Notes under the pieces: generated by a model
Database searches by the model: none
What the model was told of the DNA's origin: nothing
The model's input: the letters and a program-made list of their open reading frames with translations, nothing else
Program-made: the position numbers and the translations under genes
Part shown: piece by piece, positions 17,076-26,262 of the stretch
How the letters are laid out: every line of letters begins with the position of its first letter
Position numbering within the stretch: position 1 is the first letter of the stretch
Assembly (NCBI RefSeq): GCF_001562425.1
Contig: NZ_LOED01000009.1
Location: forward strand, 1 to 64,000
Direction: 5' to 3'
Source of the DNA: Fervidicola ferrireducens
GTDB lineage: Bacteria; Bacillota; Thermosediminibacteria; Thermosediminibacterales; Thermosediminibacteraceae
Length of the DNA stretch: 64,000 bases

Positions 17076-17104
17076 TATACAAAAATATCCATGTGTGTTA
17101 TAAT
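17076..17104 (+). promoter_or_regulatory. Sigma-A type promoter of the fla/che operon
   Basis: -35 TATACA (17076-17081), 17-nt spacer and a consensus -10 TATAAT (17099-17104), about 110 nt ahead of flgB. This is the only good promoter I see between the codY terminator and flgB. A sigma-D type site was not evident. Confidence 0.65.
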
Positions 17105-17215
17105 ATGACATAACAAGACATTAAATTTTGAGGTAAAAGCAGGAAAATACAAATTTTTGGCGAAGTTAAGAGATTGAATCGCGTATATTGTCGAAAAAAG
17201 AAGGTGAAGTACGTG

Positions 17216-17623
17216 ATGGATATTTTTGAAATGCCCGGTCTTTTAAAGAAATATATGGATGCAAAATGGTTAAGGCACGAAGTGTTGTCTAACAACATCG
17301 CGAATGTGGATACACCAAACTTCAAGAGGTCCGACGTGGTTTTTGAAGATTTACTGAAAAACTATTTAAAGGAAAACGGTTCTAAGCTTCCCCTTTCCAC
17401 TACCAACGAAAAGCATATTCAAAATACATGGTCGATGATAGATATAAAGCCGAAGATTATTGTCCAAAACGATAGAACCTTGAGAAACGACGGAAACAAC
17501 GTGGACATAGATAAAGAAATGGTCGAACTTGCCGAGAATGCTCTATCTTACAATATAATAGCCGAGCAGGTTCAAAGGCAGTTTTCTTTATTGAGGTCGG
17601 CAATTACCGAAGGAAGGAGATAA
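17216..17623 (+). CDS. flgB: Flagellar proximal rod protein FlgB
   Basis: Encodes 135 aa. Forms the proximal rod of the basal body, exported through the flagellar type III system. The N-terminal [14 protein letters not shown] motif is the rod/hook family signature. ATG 17216 with AAGGTGA 8 nt upstream is preferred over the earlier in-frame ATG 17174. First gene of the ~29 kb fla/che operon. Confidence 0.94.
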   Translation: MDIFEMPGLLKKYMDAKWLRHEVLSNNIANVDTPNFKRSDVVFEDLLKNYLKENGSKLPLSTTNEKHIQNTWSMIDIKPKIIVQNDRTLRNDGNNVDIDKEMVELAENALSYNIIAEQVQRQFSLLRSAITEGRR

Positions 17624-17628
17624 CGGTT

Positions 17629-18072
17629 ATGAGTATCTTCAGGGCAATGGAGATTAGCGCTTCGGGTCTAACCGCTCAAAGGCTCAGGATGGATGTGATT
17701 TCGAACAACATAGCTAATGTGAATACCACCCGCACTGAACAGGGAGGCCCTTACAGGAGAAAAAGGGTCATTTTTCAGGAGAAAAGGCCAGATTTTAACT
17801 TTAAAGAAATACTTAATGACTCGCTGTCGAAAGCCGTAGGAGAAGGGGTTAGGGTAGTGGCTATAGAAGAAGATCCTGCACCTTTTAAACTGGTATACGA
17901 CCCGTCGCATCCCGATGCCGACGACAACGGATACGTGAGGATGCCTAACGTAAATATTGTAACAGAAATGGTCGATATGATATCGGCAACCAGAAGTTAC
18001 GAGGCCAACGTAACGGCGATAAACGCGGCCAAGAGCATGATAAGTAAGGCTTTAGAGATAGGAAGGGCATAA
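17629..18072 (+). CDS. flgC: Flagellar proximal rod protein FlgC
   Basis: Encodes 147 aa. Rod protein paralogous to FlgB, with the N-terminal motif [13 protein letters not shown] and the C-terminal heptad region [17 protein letters not shown] that forms the axial coiled coil. Starts 5 nt after flgB. Confidence 0.95.
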   Translation: MSIFRAMEISASGLTAQRLRMDVISNNIANVNTTRTEQGGPYRRKRVIFQEKRPDFNFKEILNDSLSKAVGEGVRVVAIEEDPAPFKLVYDPSHPDADDNGYVRMPNVNIVTEMVDMISATRSYEANVTAINAAKSMISKALEIGRA

Positions 18073-18106
18073 CGAATGTCGATGCAGGAAAAAGGGGGTA
18101 ATCGTC

Positions 18107-18394
18107 GTGCTTGTTGGTAGGATCGGAGAGTCAACCGGCAATTTGTATGCACAACCCACCGACAGCAAAAGCAACAATTCTTTTAGTGAATTATTGAAAA
18201 AAGCCTTTGAAACGATTAACGGTTATCAAAAAAATTACGATGATGTCCTCAGGAAAATGCTTGCGGGAGAAGATGTAAGCGTCCATGAAATAATGATCGC
18301 TGCGGAAAAGGCGAAACTTTCTTTAGATCTGGCAATACAAGTGAGAAATAAAGCCCTAGAAGCTTACCAGGAGATCATGAGGATGCAGATATAA
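18107..18394 (+). CDS. fliE: Flagellar hook-basal body protein FliE
   Basis: Encodes 95 aa, the usual FliE size. It joins the MS ring to the rod and is needed early in export. The C-terminal half (VSVHEIMIAAEKAKLSLDLA, then VRNKALEAYQEIMRMQI) is the conserved part. Start is GTG 18107 after GGGGGTAA. Confidence 0.92.
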   Translation: MLVGRIGESTGNLYAQPTDSKSNNSFSELLKKAFETINGYQKNYDDVLRKMLAGEDVSVHEIMIAAEKAKLSLDLAIQVRNKALEAYQEIMRMQI

Positions 18395-18413
18395 CAGGTG
18401 AAGGTGGAATTTA

Positions 18414-19955
18414 ATGGAATTTATTAACAGTCTAAGGCAAAAGTTGAAGGAGTTTTGGGAATCTAAGAGCAAAGCTCAGAAGATAAGGCTCGGGTTGAGC
18501 GCAGCCCTTGTTGTTTTGGTGGTAGCTATATTGGGTTATTTCATGACAAGGCCGAATTACGTGATACTTTATTCCAATTTAGATGAAAAAGATGCGGGAG
18601 AAATTGTAAAAAAGCTGGATGATATGAAAATTCCTTACAAGCTTACCGATGGCGGAAGAACAATTCTCACCGATGCTAAGGACGTCTACAAAGTGAGGCT
18701 GGAACTTGCAAGAGAAGGGCTACCGAAAGGCGGACAGATAGGCTTCAGCGATATTTTTGGCAAAACCAGGCTGGGGACCACCGAATGGGAAAAACAGATT
18801 CAATATACCCAGGCTTTGCAGGGAGAACTGGCAAGGACCATAGAGGAAATGGAACAGGTAGAGACGGCCCGCGTACATATTGTCCAACCCCAGAAAAGCC
18901 TCTTCATAGAGCCAAACGCCCAAAGAGAACCATCGGCCGCGGTTTTTCTGAAATTGAAACCAGGGAAAGAACTCACTGAGGAGGAAACGCGGGGTATCAT
19001 AAATTTAATTGCCCACTCCGTCGAGGGACTTAAACCGGAGAACATTACCATTGTAGATGAGTACGGGAGGATACTATCGAATATCCCCCTTTCGGAAGAG
19101 GAGAATACGAAGGAAATAGTCAACGCTCGGCTTGCCATACAGGAAAATTTTCAGAAACAGCTGCAATCTAGCGTGCAGTCACTTCTCGAGCAGATTTTCG
19201 GCCCAGGTAATGTGGCCGTAAGGGTAAATGTCCAGCTAGACTTCGATAAAAAAACGGTTGAAAACCGCACGTTTGCTCCGCCGAATCCGGAACTTAACGA
19301 AGGACTGCTTAGAAGCGTTCAGGAATTGAGGGAATATTTTTCGGGACAGGGCAACGTCCCTCAGGGAGAACCAGGAGCGGGAAGTAACGTGGGGACGTAT
19401 CAGCAGCAGAATGCAGAGGGAACCTCCGATTATCAAAAGAGCGAAGTAATACGCAACTACGAATTGAACGAATCGAAGGAAAATATTGCGGTTGCTCCTG
19501 GAGCGGTTAAAAAGCTTACGGTTTCGGTTGTGATAAATAGGGAACTGACCGATGATGAAAAAGACAGAATAGTTGCTCTCGTTGGAAATGCAGTGGGTTA
19601 CGACATACAGCGGGACCAGATTACGGTTGAGGGGATGGCTTTTGACACCCAGCTTGCCGACATGCTTTCGAGGCAGCTGAGCGAAGAAGCCCGAAGCCGG
19701 CAGAGGCAGAGGGTAATAATCATCGTAACCGGTCTGGCTTTTGCCGCAATACTTGCTGTTGTATACCGCAATTTGATGCGACGGAAGCTCCAAATGGAGG
19801 AGGAAAAACTTGCGCAAAAACTTGCGGAAGCTCAACAGGCTGCCTCGGTAGAAATCGATGAAAAAGAAGAGTTGTTTAAAAACATTGAACGGCTTGCTAG
19901 GCAGCGGCCTGAAGAGGTTGCCAAAATCATTAGAAACTGGTTAAACGAAGAGTAA
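18414..19955 (+). CDS. fliF: MS-ring protein FliF
   Basis: Encodes 513 aa. Inner-membrane ring of the basal body. Two membrane segments (about 28-47 and 438-456) flank a large periplasmic-side region with two ring-building motifs (YsccJ/FliF_C types). The cytoplasmic C-terminal tail (ARQRPEEVAKIIRNWLNEE) is the FliG-binding segment. Followed by fliG 12 nt later. Confidence 0.96.
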   Translation: MEFINSLRQKLKEFWESKSKAQKIRLGLSAALVVLVVAILGYFMTRPNYVILYSNLDEKDAGEIVKKLDDMKIPYKLTDGGRTILTDAKDVYKVRLELAREGLPKGGQIGFSDIFGKTRLGTTEWEKQIQYTQALQGELARTIEEMEQVETARVHIVQPQKSLFIEPNAQREPSAAVFLKLKPGKELTEEETRGIINLIAHSVEGLKPENITIVDEYGRILSNIPLSEEENTKEIVNARLAIQENFQKQLQSSVQSLLEQIFGPGNVAVRVNVQLDFDKKTVENRTFAPPNPELNEGLLRSVQELREYFSGQGNVPQGEPGAGSNVGTYQQQNAEGTSDYQKSEVIRNYELNESKENIAVAPGAVKKLTVSVVINRELTDDEKDRIVALVGNAVGYDIQRDQITVEGMAFDTQLADMLSRQLSEEARSRQRQRVIIIVTGLAFAAILAVVYRNLMRRKLQMEEEKLAQKLAEAQQAASVEIDEKEELFKNIERLARQRPEEVAKIIRNWLNEE

Positions 19956-19967
19956 GAGGTGTTTAAG

Positions 19968-20975
19968 ATGCCCTTGTCCAAAATTAGCGGAAGGCAAAAA
20001 GCGGCAATCCTCATGGTTGCCCTGGGCCCTGAGGTGGCTTCGAAAGTATATCGCTACTTAAAGGAAGAAGAGATAGAGCAATTGACAATCGATATAGCAA
20101 GTTTAAGAAAGGTTAGGGAGGAAGAAAGGAGAGCCGTTTTTGAAGAATTTTACCAAATGATGGTGGCCAACGATTACATAGCTCAGGGCGGGATAGAATA
20201 CGCCAAAGAAATACTGGAGAAAGCATTGGGCACCCAGAAGGCCTTTGAAATCATCAACAAGTTAACTTCGACATTACAGGTCAGGCCCTTCGACTTTGTC
20301 CGAAAGGCCGATCCCTCCCAACTTTTGAACTTTATCCAAAACGAGAATTCTCAGACCATAGCCCTGATAATGGCGTACCTTCAACCGGAAAAAGCCGCAC
20401 TGCTCCTTTCTTCACTGCCGCCGGAAAAACAGGTGGATATAGCAAAACGCATTGCTACAATGGAAAGGGTTTCACCCGAAGTAATCATGGAAGTGGAAAA
20501 AGTCTTGGAACGACAGCTGTCTACGGTGGTAGTGGAGGATTACACCAATGTGGGAGGAATACAGGCTATAGTGAACATTTTAAACGGAGTCGACCGCAGT
20601 ACGGAAAAGAACATAATAGAAGCCCTTGAGATGGAAAATCCGGAATTGGCCGAGGAGATAAGGAAGAGGATGTTTGTGTTTGAAGACATCCTAACCCTCG
20701 ATAACAGGTCGGTGCAGCGGATATTGAGGGAAATAGATAACCAGGATTTGGTGCTGGCTCTTAAGGGAGCGAGTGAAGAGGTCAAAAACAAGATATTCAG
20801 CAATATGTCGAAACGCCAGGCCGAAATGATCAAGGAGGATATGCAGTATTTAGGTCCCGTAAGGCTGAGAGATGTGGAAGAAGCCCAGCAAAAGATTGTG
20901 AACGTCATAAGAAAGCTCGAGGATGCCGGCGAGATAATTATTTCCCGCGGAGGAGGCGATGACATAATTGTCTAA
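19968..20975 (+). CDS. fliG: Flagellar motor switch protein FliG
   Basis: Encodes 335 aa. Torque-generating rotor protein that contacts MotA. Armadillo-like N, middle (EHPQ region with QNENSQTIALIMAYL) and C-terminal domains (charged torque helix, RSVQRILREIDNQDLVLALKGAS) are in order. ATG 19968 with AGAGGTG ahead is chosen over GTG 19959, which overlaps the ribosome site. Confidence 0.96.
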   Translation: MPLSKISGRQKAAILMVALGPEVASKVYRYLKEEEIEQLTIDIASLRKVREEERRAVFEEFYQMMVANDYIAQGGIEYAKEILEKALGTQKAFEIINKLTSTLQVRPFDFVRKADPSQLLNFIQNENSQTIALIMAYLQPEKAALLLSSLPPEKQVDIAKRIATMERVSPEVIMEVEKVLERQLSTVVVEDYTNVGGIQAIVNILNGVDRSTEKNIIEALEMENPELAEEIRKRMFVFEDILTLDNRSVQRILREIDNQDLVLALKGASEEVKNKIFSNMSKRQAEMIKEDMQYLGPVRLRDVEEAQQKIVNVIRKLEDAGEIIISRGGGDDIIV

Positions 20976-21732
20976 AGTTTTGAAAGGCGTCGAGGTTTCA
21001 AGGGAAACTCCATATAAAATAAAGGATTTACATTTTCGAACCTTAAAAACCGAAAATACCATAAAAGATAGGGCTTGCTTTTCGCTTGAAGCGTTTTACA
21101 AGAGCAAGGCTAGCAAACTTTTTGACGATGCTGCTCAGAAAGCATCGGAAATAATCGAAAAAGCAAAGGAACATAGTAAAGCCATTATCCAAGAAGCTGT
21201 AGAAAAACGGGGAGAAATAGAAAAAGAAGCTTTCGAGAAAGGTTATGAAGAGGGCTTTAGGAAGGGGAAGGAAGATGCTGAAAGGAAAATGCGGGCCCTC
21301 TTTGAAAAATATCTGGAGCAGTTTAATGGATTGAGGGAGAACCTTTTGAATCAAAACAGAGAGTATTTGAAGGTTGTGGAAAAGGAATGCCTGAAATTGG
21401 CCTTTTACATGGCCGAAAAAATATTAATGGAGCACGCCCGGGTAGATAGCGGATATGTACTCAGCATAGTCGAGTCAGCCCTTGAAAAAATCGGGCAGGA
21501 AAAAGACGTGTTGGTGAGGATAAGCGAAAAGGATTTTCAAAGACTTGAGGGAGAAATAAAAGACATCTGCCAAAAGGCGAAGACCAAAAAGGTCAACTTT
21601 GTTAATGACCCGACGCTTTCCGAAGGTGAGTGCATAATATTAGGGAACTGTTTTGAAATCGATGCCGGGTTACGCACTCAGCTTGAAAACCTGAAGAAAG
21701 AATTGATGGAAATGGAAGTATTGTATGAGTAG
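20968..21732 (+). CDS. fliH: Flagellar export regulator FliH
   Basis: Encodes 254 aa. FliH binds and restrains the export ATPase FliI. It has a TTG start overlapping the fliG end by 8 nt with AGGAGG upstream. A long charged helical stalk with glycine-spaced repeats (EKGYEEGFRKGKEDAERK) precedes the conserved V-ATPase-E-like C-terminal region. Confidence 0.9.
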   Translation: MSKVLKGVEVSRETPYKIKDLHFRTLKTENTIKDRACFSLEAFYKSKASKLFDDAAQKASEIIEKAKEHSKAIIQEAVEKRGEIEKEAFEKGYEEGFRKGKEDAERKMRALFEKYLEQFNGLRENLLNQNREYLKVVEKECLKLAFYMAEKILMEHARVDSGYVLSIVESALEKIGQEKDVLVRISEKDFQRLEGEIKDICQKAKTKKVNFVNDPTLSEGECIILGNCFEIDAGLRTQLENLKKELMEMEVLYE

Positions 21733-23050
21733 GAGCCTCTTTGAAAATTACAAGGCAATTATAGATGGTATAGATACTTTGAGGATAAAAGGGAAAATAT
21801 CTAAAATTGTTGGCCTTACAATAGAATCCCAGGGTCCTCCCGCAGAAATTGGAGAGATTTGCAAAATAAAACCTTCCCGCGGGTCAGGGGAAAAGTTGCT
21901 GGCGGAAGTGGTCGGATTTCACGACGACAGGATAATATTAATGCCCCTCGGAGATATGGAGGGCATTGCACCGGGGGAAGAAGTGGAAGCCACGGGGAAA
22001 AAATTAATGGTGCCGGTCGGAGACGAGCTGCTGGGCAGAATCTTGGATGGATTGGGCAATCCGATTGACGGGAAAGGGCCTATAAAAAGCCGTGATTATT
22101 ATCCGCTGTATAACTCTCCTCCAAATCCGGTAGAGCGAGCTCCGATAGATACCCCCTTGCCGCTGGGAATAAAGGCCATAGACGCTCTAATAACTTGTGG
22201 ACGGGGGCAAAGGATAGGCATCTTTGCGGGCAGCGGAGTTGGGAAAAGCACTCTATTGGGCATGATTGCAAGAAACACAAAGGCAGATGTAAATGTTATA
22301 GCCCTGGTAGGTGAGAGGGGAAGGGAACTAAACAGTTTTATAAACAAGGATTTGAGAGAAGACGGATTAAAAAGGTCCGTTGTGGTCGTTGCCACATCGG
22401 ATAAACCTCCGCTTGTAAGGACTAAGGCGGCTTTTACGGCTACAGCTATTGCTGAGTATTTTCGGGACAAGGGGCTCGATGTACTTTTGATGATGGATTC
22501 CGTTACCAGGTTTGCCATGGCGCAGCGGGAAGTGGGTTTGGCAACGGGCGAACCTCCCGTGACGAGAGGTTATACTCCTTCGGTTTTTGCAGTTTTACCT
22601 AAGCTGCTGGAAAGAGCGGGTACATCGAGCAAAGGTTCTATTACCGGAATTTACACGGTCTTGGTAGATGGCGACGACTTAAACGAACCCATATCGGATG
22701 CTGTGCGGGGTATTCTCGACGGACACATTGTGCTTTCGCGAACTCTTGCGAATAAGAACCACTATCCGGCTATCGACGTTTTGTCGAGTATCAGCAGGCT
22801 TATGAACGACGTTATTTCCGAAGACCATAAGAGGCTTGCCGCTAAAGTAAAGAGCCTGATCTCCATTTACAACGAATCGGAAGACCTTATTAACCTTGGT
22901 GCTTATGTTAAGGGGAGTAATCCTAGAATCGATGAAGCGTTGAGATATATCGACGAAATTAGAAAGTTTCTAATCCAGGATGTGGACGAAAAGGTGGATT
23001 TCGAAGAAACTCTGTTGCGATTGAAGAGGATTTTTGAAGGAGAGTTATAA
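21725..23050 (+). CDS. fliI: Flagellum-specific ATPase FliI
   Basis: Encodes 441 aa. F1-beta-like ATPase of the flagellar export apparatus. Walker A at ~168-175 (GSGVGKST), Walker B LLMMDSVTRFAMAQRE. Overlaps fliH by 8 nt, which suggests coupled synthesis of the FliH2-FliI complex. Confidence 0.97.
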   Translation: MSRSLFENYKAIIDGIDTLRIKGKISKIVGLTIESQGPPAEIGEICKIKPSRGSGEKLLAEVVGFHDDRIILMPLGDMEGIAPGEEVEATGKKLMVPVGDELLGRILDGLGNPIDGKGPIKSRDYYPLYNSPPNPVERAPIDTPLPLGIKAIDALITCGRGQRIGIFAGSGVGKSTLLGMIARNTKADVNVIALVGERGRELNSFINKDLREDGLKRSVVVVATSDKPPLVRTKAAFTATAIAEYFRDKGLDVLLMMDSVTRFAMAQREVGLATGEPPVTRGYTPSVFAVLPKLLERAGTSSKGSITGIYTVLVDGDDLNEPISDAVRGILDGHIVLSRTLANKNHYPAIDVLSSISRLMNDVISEDHKRLAAKVKSLISIYNESEDLINLGAYVKGSNPRIDEALRYIDEIRKFLIQDVDEKVDFEETLLRLKRIFEGEL

Positions 23051-23056
23051 AAGCCT

Positions 23057-23509
23057 ATGAGGCGGTTTAAATTCAACTTAAATACCCCATTGAGAATAAA
23101 GCAAAAAATTGAACAGATTAGGGAACAACAGCTGATAGAAGCCCGCATGGCCCTTGAAAGAGAAAAACAGGAGCTTTTAGCTTTAAAAGAGAAAAAGAAC
23201 GATATAAAGCAGGTGATGGAAAGAGAATTGCAGCAATCGCTGAAAGCGGCTGAGCTAATGCTTTACGAGTCTATGATGAACACCCTAAATGACAGGTTAA
23301 AAAATCAGGAATCCAGGGTTGAGCGTGCCAGGGAAAAATCGAAAGAAGCAATGGAATTGTATTTGGCGGCGAGGCGAGAAAGACAAGTAATGGAAAAATT
23401 AAAAGAGAAAAGGTATGCTCATTATCTTGTAGAACTGAACCGGGAGGAACAAAAGATTTTGGACGATATTGCCTCACTCGCTTACATCAGGCGAGGAGGG
23501 GAGGAATAG
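23057..23509 (+). CDS. fliJ: Flagellar export chaperone FliJ
   Basis: Encodes 150 aa, almost entirely a charged antiparallel coiled coil, as expected for FliJ (the gamma-like stalk inside the FliI ring). It lies directly after fliI as in other flagellar operons. Sequence motifs are weak, so the call rests on position, length and coiled-coil pattern. Confidence 0.85.
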   Translation: MRRFKFNLNTPLRIKQKIEQIREQQLIEARMALEREKQELLALKEKKNDIKQVMERELQQSLKAAELMLYESMMNTLNDRLKNQESRVERAREKSKEAMELYLAARRERQVMEKLKEKRYAHYLVELNREEQKILDDIASLAYIRRGGEE

Positions 23510-23514
23510 TAAAA

Positions 23515-24078
23515 GTGAACGGTGAAAACAAAGGTTCGCAGTCCAAAATAGCGATTGTTGTTTTAATCGTGTTGTTGCTTTTGGCGATAATTTTTGCTGG
23601 GTGGTTTTTAATAACCAGGGCAAAAAGTCTTCCATTCAGCAGTGTAGCGGCAAAAATTCCCGTTATAGGTGCTCTTTTTGCGAAAGGTTCGTCGGAAGAA
23701 CAGAGCCTTTTAGAGCAGTTAGAAAAGGAAAAAAGCTTGCTCGACGCCGAATGGCAAAAAATAAACAAGCAGGCTAGCGAGATAAATCAAAAGCAAAAGG
23801 AGTTGGAAAAAAAAGAGCTGGAACTTAATGAAAGGGAAATGAAGATAAATCAGGAAAAGGCCAAAATTGAAGAAACTTTGGAGAACATCAAAAATGTTGC
23901 CCAATATTACGAGCTGATGGCTCCCAATAAAGCTGCAGCTATCATGGAAACATTGGAAGATGAAGTGGTCATAAGGATTTTCAAGAATATGAAAAAAGAA
24001 GCTGTATCCGAAATTTTGGCAAATATGGACCCAAAAAGAGCAGCAGCAATAACCAAAAAATTATCGGGTGAACAATAG
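23515..24078 (+). CDS. MotE-family (YlxF-like) flagellar protein
   Basis: Encodes 187 aa. A single N-terminal membrane segment (residues ~13-32), a long coiled coil (~60-125), and a C-terminal MgtE-N-like repeat region (YYELMAPNKAAAIMETL, then EILANMDPKRAAAITKKL) also found in MotE/YlxF proteins. Those act with the stator or export apparatus. GTG start follows a GGGGAGGAA ribosome site. Sits in the same slot as Bacillus ylxF, between fliJ and fliK. Confidence 0.8.
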   Translation: MNGENKGSQSKIAIVVLIVLLLLAIIFAGWFLITRAKSLPFSSVAAKIPVIGALFAKGSSEEQSLLEQLEKEKSLLDAEWQKINKQASEINQKQKELEKKELELNEREMKINQEKAKIEETLENIKNVAQYYELMAPNKAAAIMETLEDEVVIRIFKNMKKEAVSEILANMDPKRAAAITKKLSGEQ

Positions 24079-24116
24079 TTTAGAATTTAAAAGATTTACG
24101 AAAGGAGGTGAAAAAA

Positions 24117-25358
24117 GTGATAGGCTACGTGATTACCGCTGAAAATTTTCCAATCGATAATGAAAAACTTAATGCTCTTGCTGCCTGGCAGAAGGCAAAA
24201 ATCACCTCTTATGCTGACCTTAGTTGTGCAGAATGTTCAAGTTTTAAACAGTTGCTTGAACTTCTTTCGGGGAAGACCGAAAAAGTTGAAGGTTTGGGAA
24301 AGGATAATTTACCGCCCGATATTTACACCCTGCTGCTGCAGCTATTAAATACAGCCACCCACGGTGAAGGGGTGACAGCCATCGAATTAACGTCATGGGA
24401 ATCGAATACTGCGAATAACGATGCGGCAGCCGGATTAAATATTACGGAAAAGATCGACGAGAAAACAAAAGCGATTGACCAATTATTAAATCCCGATAAA
24501 ATGGAGCTTCTTTCTTCAGAAAACCCCTCTAACGAAAAAAGTGAGGTTTTGATAACGAATTTTAAATCGCCTTTGAGGGAGTTATCAAGAGTAGATGACA
24601 TGGCAGAAATATCGAGCACAATGAAAAATAATAATGTAGAAGAACAACCGAAGGTGCCAAAAGGGACTGAACTCCTACATAAGCAAAAAAAAGAAGTTTA
24701 CGATTTTGCGAAGGTCGTAGCTGGCGATGAGGAGCAGGGAGTATTCCAAGAAGTATTGAAAATACCTGAAAGCCCTGTAAAAACTTTTGAAATCATCCTT
24801 TCCGCTCCTGTAAGGGAAAAAGTCAGTTCAGACGCGGATGTTCCCGATAAAAAGGGAATGTTGGCTCCGGAAAACTACAAAGAAAAAATCCCGTTTTTAA
24901 AAAACGCGATATTCGATGAGCTGGTCGAAAAAATCCAAGTTGCCATAAAAGGTCCGATGAGAGAAATAAAGATAAAAATAAAGCCGGAACATCTAGGCGA
25001 AATGATGGTGAGAATCACGCAGGAAAAAGGAGAACTGAACGCAGAGTTCTTCGTAAAAAACGCCCATTTGAAAGAACTCCTGCAGTCAAGCGTTCAAGAA
25101 ATAAAAGGTCAAATATCAAAGCAGGGTTACGAACTCAGTGATATAAAAATTTACGATTTTCCGATGCGATTTGATATGCAGCAACAAAGCGAAAAAAGGT
25201 ACGAAAATGGCCAGTATAATACCGGCTATTACCGAAAATTCCTTAAAACTGGTGAAGGAGAAGAAGGAAAGATAACAAAAAACATTGAAGAAGTAGTTCC
25301 GGTTAATGCTCCTTACGGTATTGTAGAAGGTTTGAGCATGATAAATTACATCATCTGA
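24117..25358 (+). CDS. fliK: Flagellar hook-length control protein FliK
   Basis: Encodes 413 aa. FliK is a molecular ruler that switches export from hook to filament. The long low-complexity N-terminal region (~1-270) is poorly conserved; the C-terminal domain (residues ~280-345, KIKIKPEHLGEMMVRI, then the GELNAEFFV and LLQSSVQEIKGQI blocks) is the conserved FliK core. GTG 24117 is chosen because GTG 24108 lies inside the AAAGGAGGTG ribosome site. Confidence 0.88.
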   Translation: MIGYVITAENFPIDNEKLNALAAWQKAKITSYADLSCAECSSFKQLLELLSGKTEKVEGLGKDNLPPDIYTLLLQLLNTATHGEGVTAIELTSWESNTANNDAAAGLNITEKIDEKTKAIDQLLNPDKMELLSSENPSNEKSEVLITNFKSPLRELSRVDDMAEISSTMKNNNVEEQPKVPKGTELLHKQKKEVYDFAKVVAGDEEQGVFQEVLKIPESPVKTFEIILSAPVREKVSSDADVPDKKGMLAPENYKEKIPFLKNAIFDELVEKIQVAIKGPMREIKIKIKPEHLGEMMVRITQEKGELNAEFFVKNAHLKELLQSSVQEIKGQISKQGYELSDIKIYDFPMRFDMQQQSEKRYENGQYNTGYYRKFLKTGEGEEGKITKNIEEVVPVNAPYGIVEGLSMINYII

Positions 25359-25372
25359 AAGGGAGTGAAGCC

Positions 25373-25762
25373 TTGAATACTATTGAAAATGGTGGAATTT
25401 TAGGAACGACTGCCAATAGCGGTAATTACACGACGAAGAAATCTGCTCTCTCTAAGGATGACTTTTTAAAGCTGCTGATAACCGAGCTGAAGTTTCAAAA
25501 CCCCCTTGAACCTCTAGAAAGCAAGGAATACATAGCCCAGCTTGCAACTTTTTCGACATTAGAACAGCTTCAGAACCTGAATGAGCAGATTTCCACCATG
25601 TCGGCTATAAGCCTCATTGGTAAAAATGCGAAGGCCGCCGATGAAAAAGGTTATGTGTCCGGAGTGGTAAAGGGAGTATCGTTTGCGCAAGGGGAGTTAA
25701 AGCTTATCTTGGGCGATGAAGGAAGATTGGTTTCGTTAAAGGATGTATTTGAAATAAGCTAA
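25373..25762 (+). CDS. flgD: Flagellar hook assembly (capping) protein FlgD, short form
   Basis: Encodes 129 aa with a TTG start. Contains the conserved N-terminal scaffold region KDDFLKLLITELKFQNPLEP and QLATFSTLEQLQNLN. It lacks most of the FnIII/Tudor-like C-terminal domains of enterobacterial FlgD, as in other Firmicutes. It caps the growing hook while FlgE polymerises. Confidence 0.93.
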   Translation: MNTIENGGILGTTANSGNYTTKKSALSKDDFLKLLITELKFQNPLEPLESKEYIAQLATFSTLEQLQNLNEQISTMSAISLIGKNAKAADEKGYVSGVVKGVSFAQGELKLILGDEGRLVSLKDVFEIS

Positions 25763-25791
25763 AGGGCGACTGACGTTAGGCGGTGGTGAAA

Positions 25792-26178
25792 ATGGACGAA
25801 TACATGAAATTGTCCTTCAATTTACCGGTAAATAGAATAGAACCTGCAGGACAGAGTAAGCCAAAGCAGGAAGTAGGAAAAACGACCGGAGATTTCCAAA
25901 AAATACTGGAAGAAAAACTAAGAGGAGAGCTGAAGATTTCCAAGCACGCCATGCTTAGAATGACATCTCGAAATATAAATTTGACACCCGAGCAGCTGGA
26001 AAAGCTGAGTGCTGCGGTGGAAAGGGCCGAGAAAAAAGGGGTAAGAGAGTCGTTAATCCTGATAAACGATGTAGCTTTCGTGGTCAGTATCAAAAACAGA
26101 ACAATCATAACCGCTGTAGACGGCCCTAACTTAAAGGAGAATGTGTTTACTAATATAGACGGTGCCGTGATAATGTGA
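25792..26178 (+). CDS. Flagellar operon protein (TIGR02530 type)
   Basis: Encodes 128 aa. Resembles the small conserved protein found between flgD and flgE in Firmicutes flagellar operons. The C-terminal region ISKHAMLRMTSRNINLTPEQ, followed by a KAEKKG-like helix and the VVSIKNRTIITAVD strand, is the recognisable part. Function is not established; a role in hook assembly is suggested only by position. ATG 25792 is preferred over upstream GTG 25783. Confidence 0.75.
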   Translation: MDEYMKLSFNLPVNRIEPAGQSKPKQEVGKTTGDFQKILEEKLRGELKISKHAMLRMTSRNINLTPEQLEKLSAAVERAEKKGVRESLILINDVAFVVSIKNRTIITAVDGPNLKENVFTNIDGAVIM

Positions 26179-26233
26179 GCCGGACCTTTAAGGGGGCTCG
26201 GGACTCCCGAACGACCGAGGGAGTAAAGGCACC
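26161..26233 (+). repeat. Structured intercistronic RNA element ahead of flgE
   Basis: A nested fold is visible: CCTTT (26185-26189) pairs with AAAGG (26225-26229), and ACTCCC (26203-26208) pairs with GGGAGT (26219-26224) around a 10-nt loop. Alternatives are GGTGCC (26161) with GGCACC (26228) and TCGGG/CCCGA within 26199-26210. Competing pairings could allow switching, but no known riboswitch motif is recognised. No T-run follows. Confidence 0.5.
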
Positions 26234-26262
26234 GATGATAAATCTAGGAGGAGGAATAAACC

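Noticed and set aside
17125-17145. CodY box upstream of flgB (AATTTTGAGGTAAAA)
   Set aside because: About five mismatches to the consensus; not distinguishable from AT-rich background.
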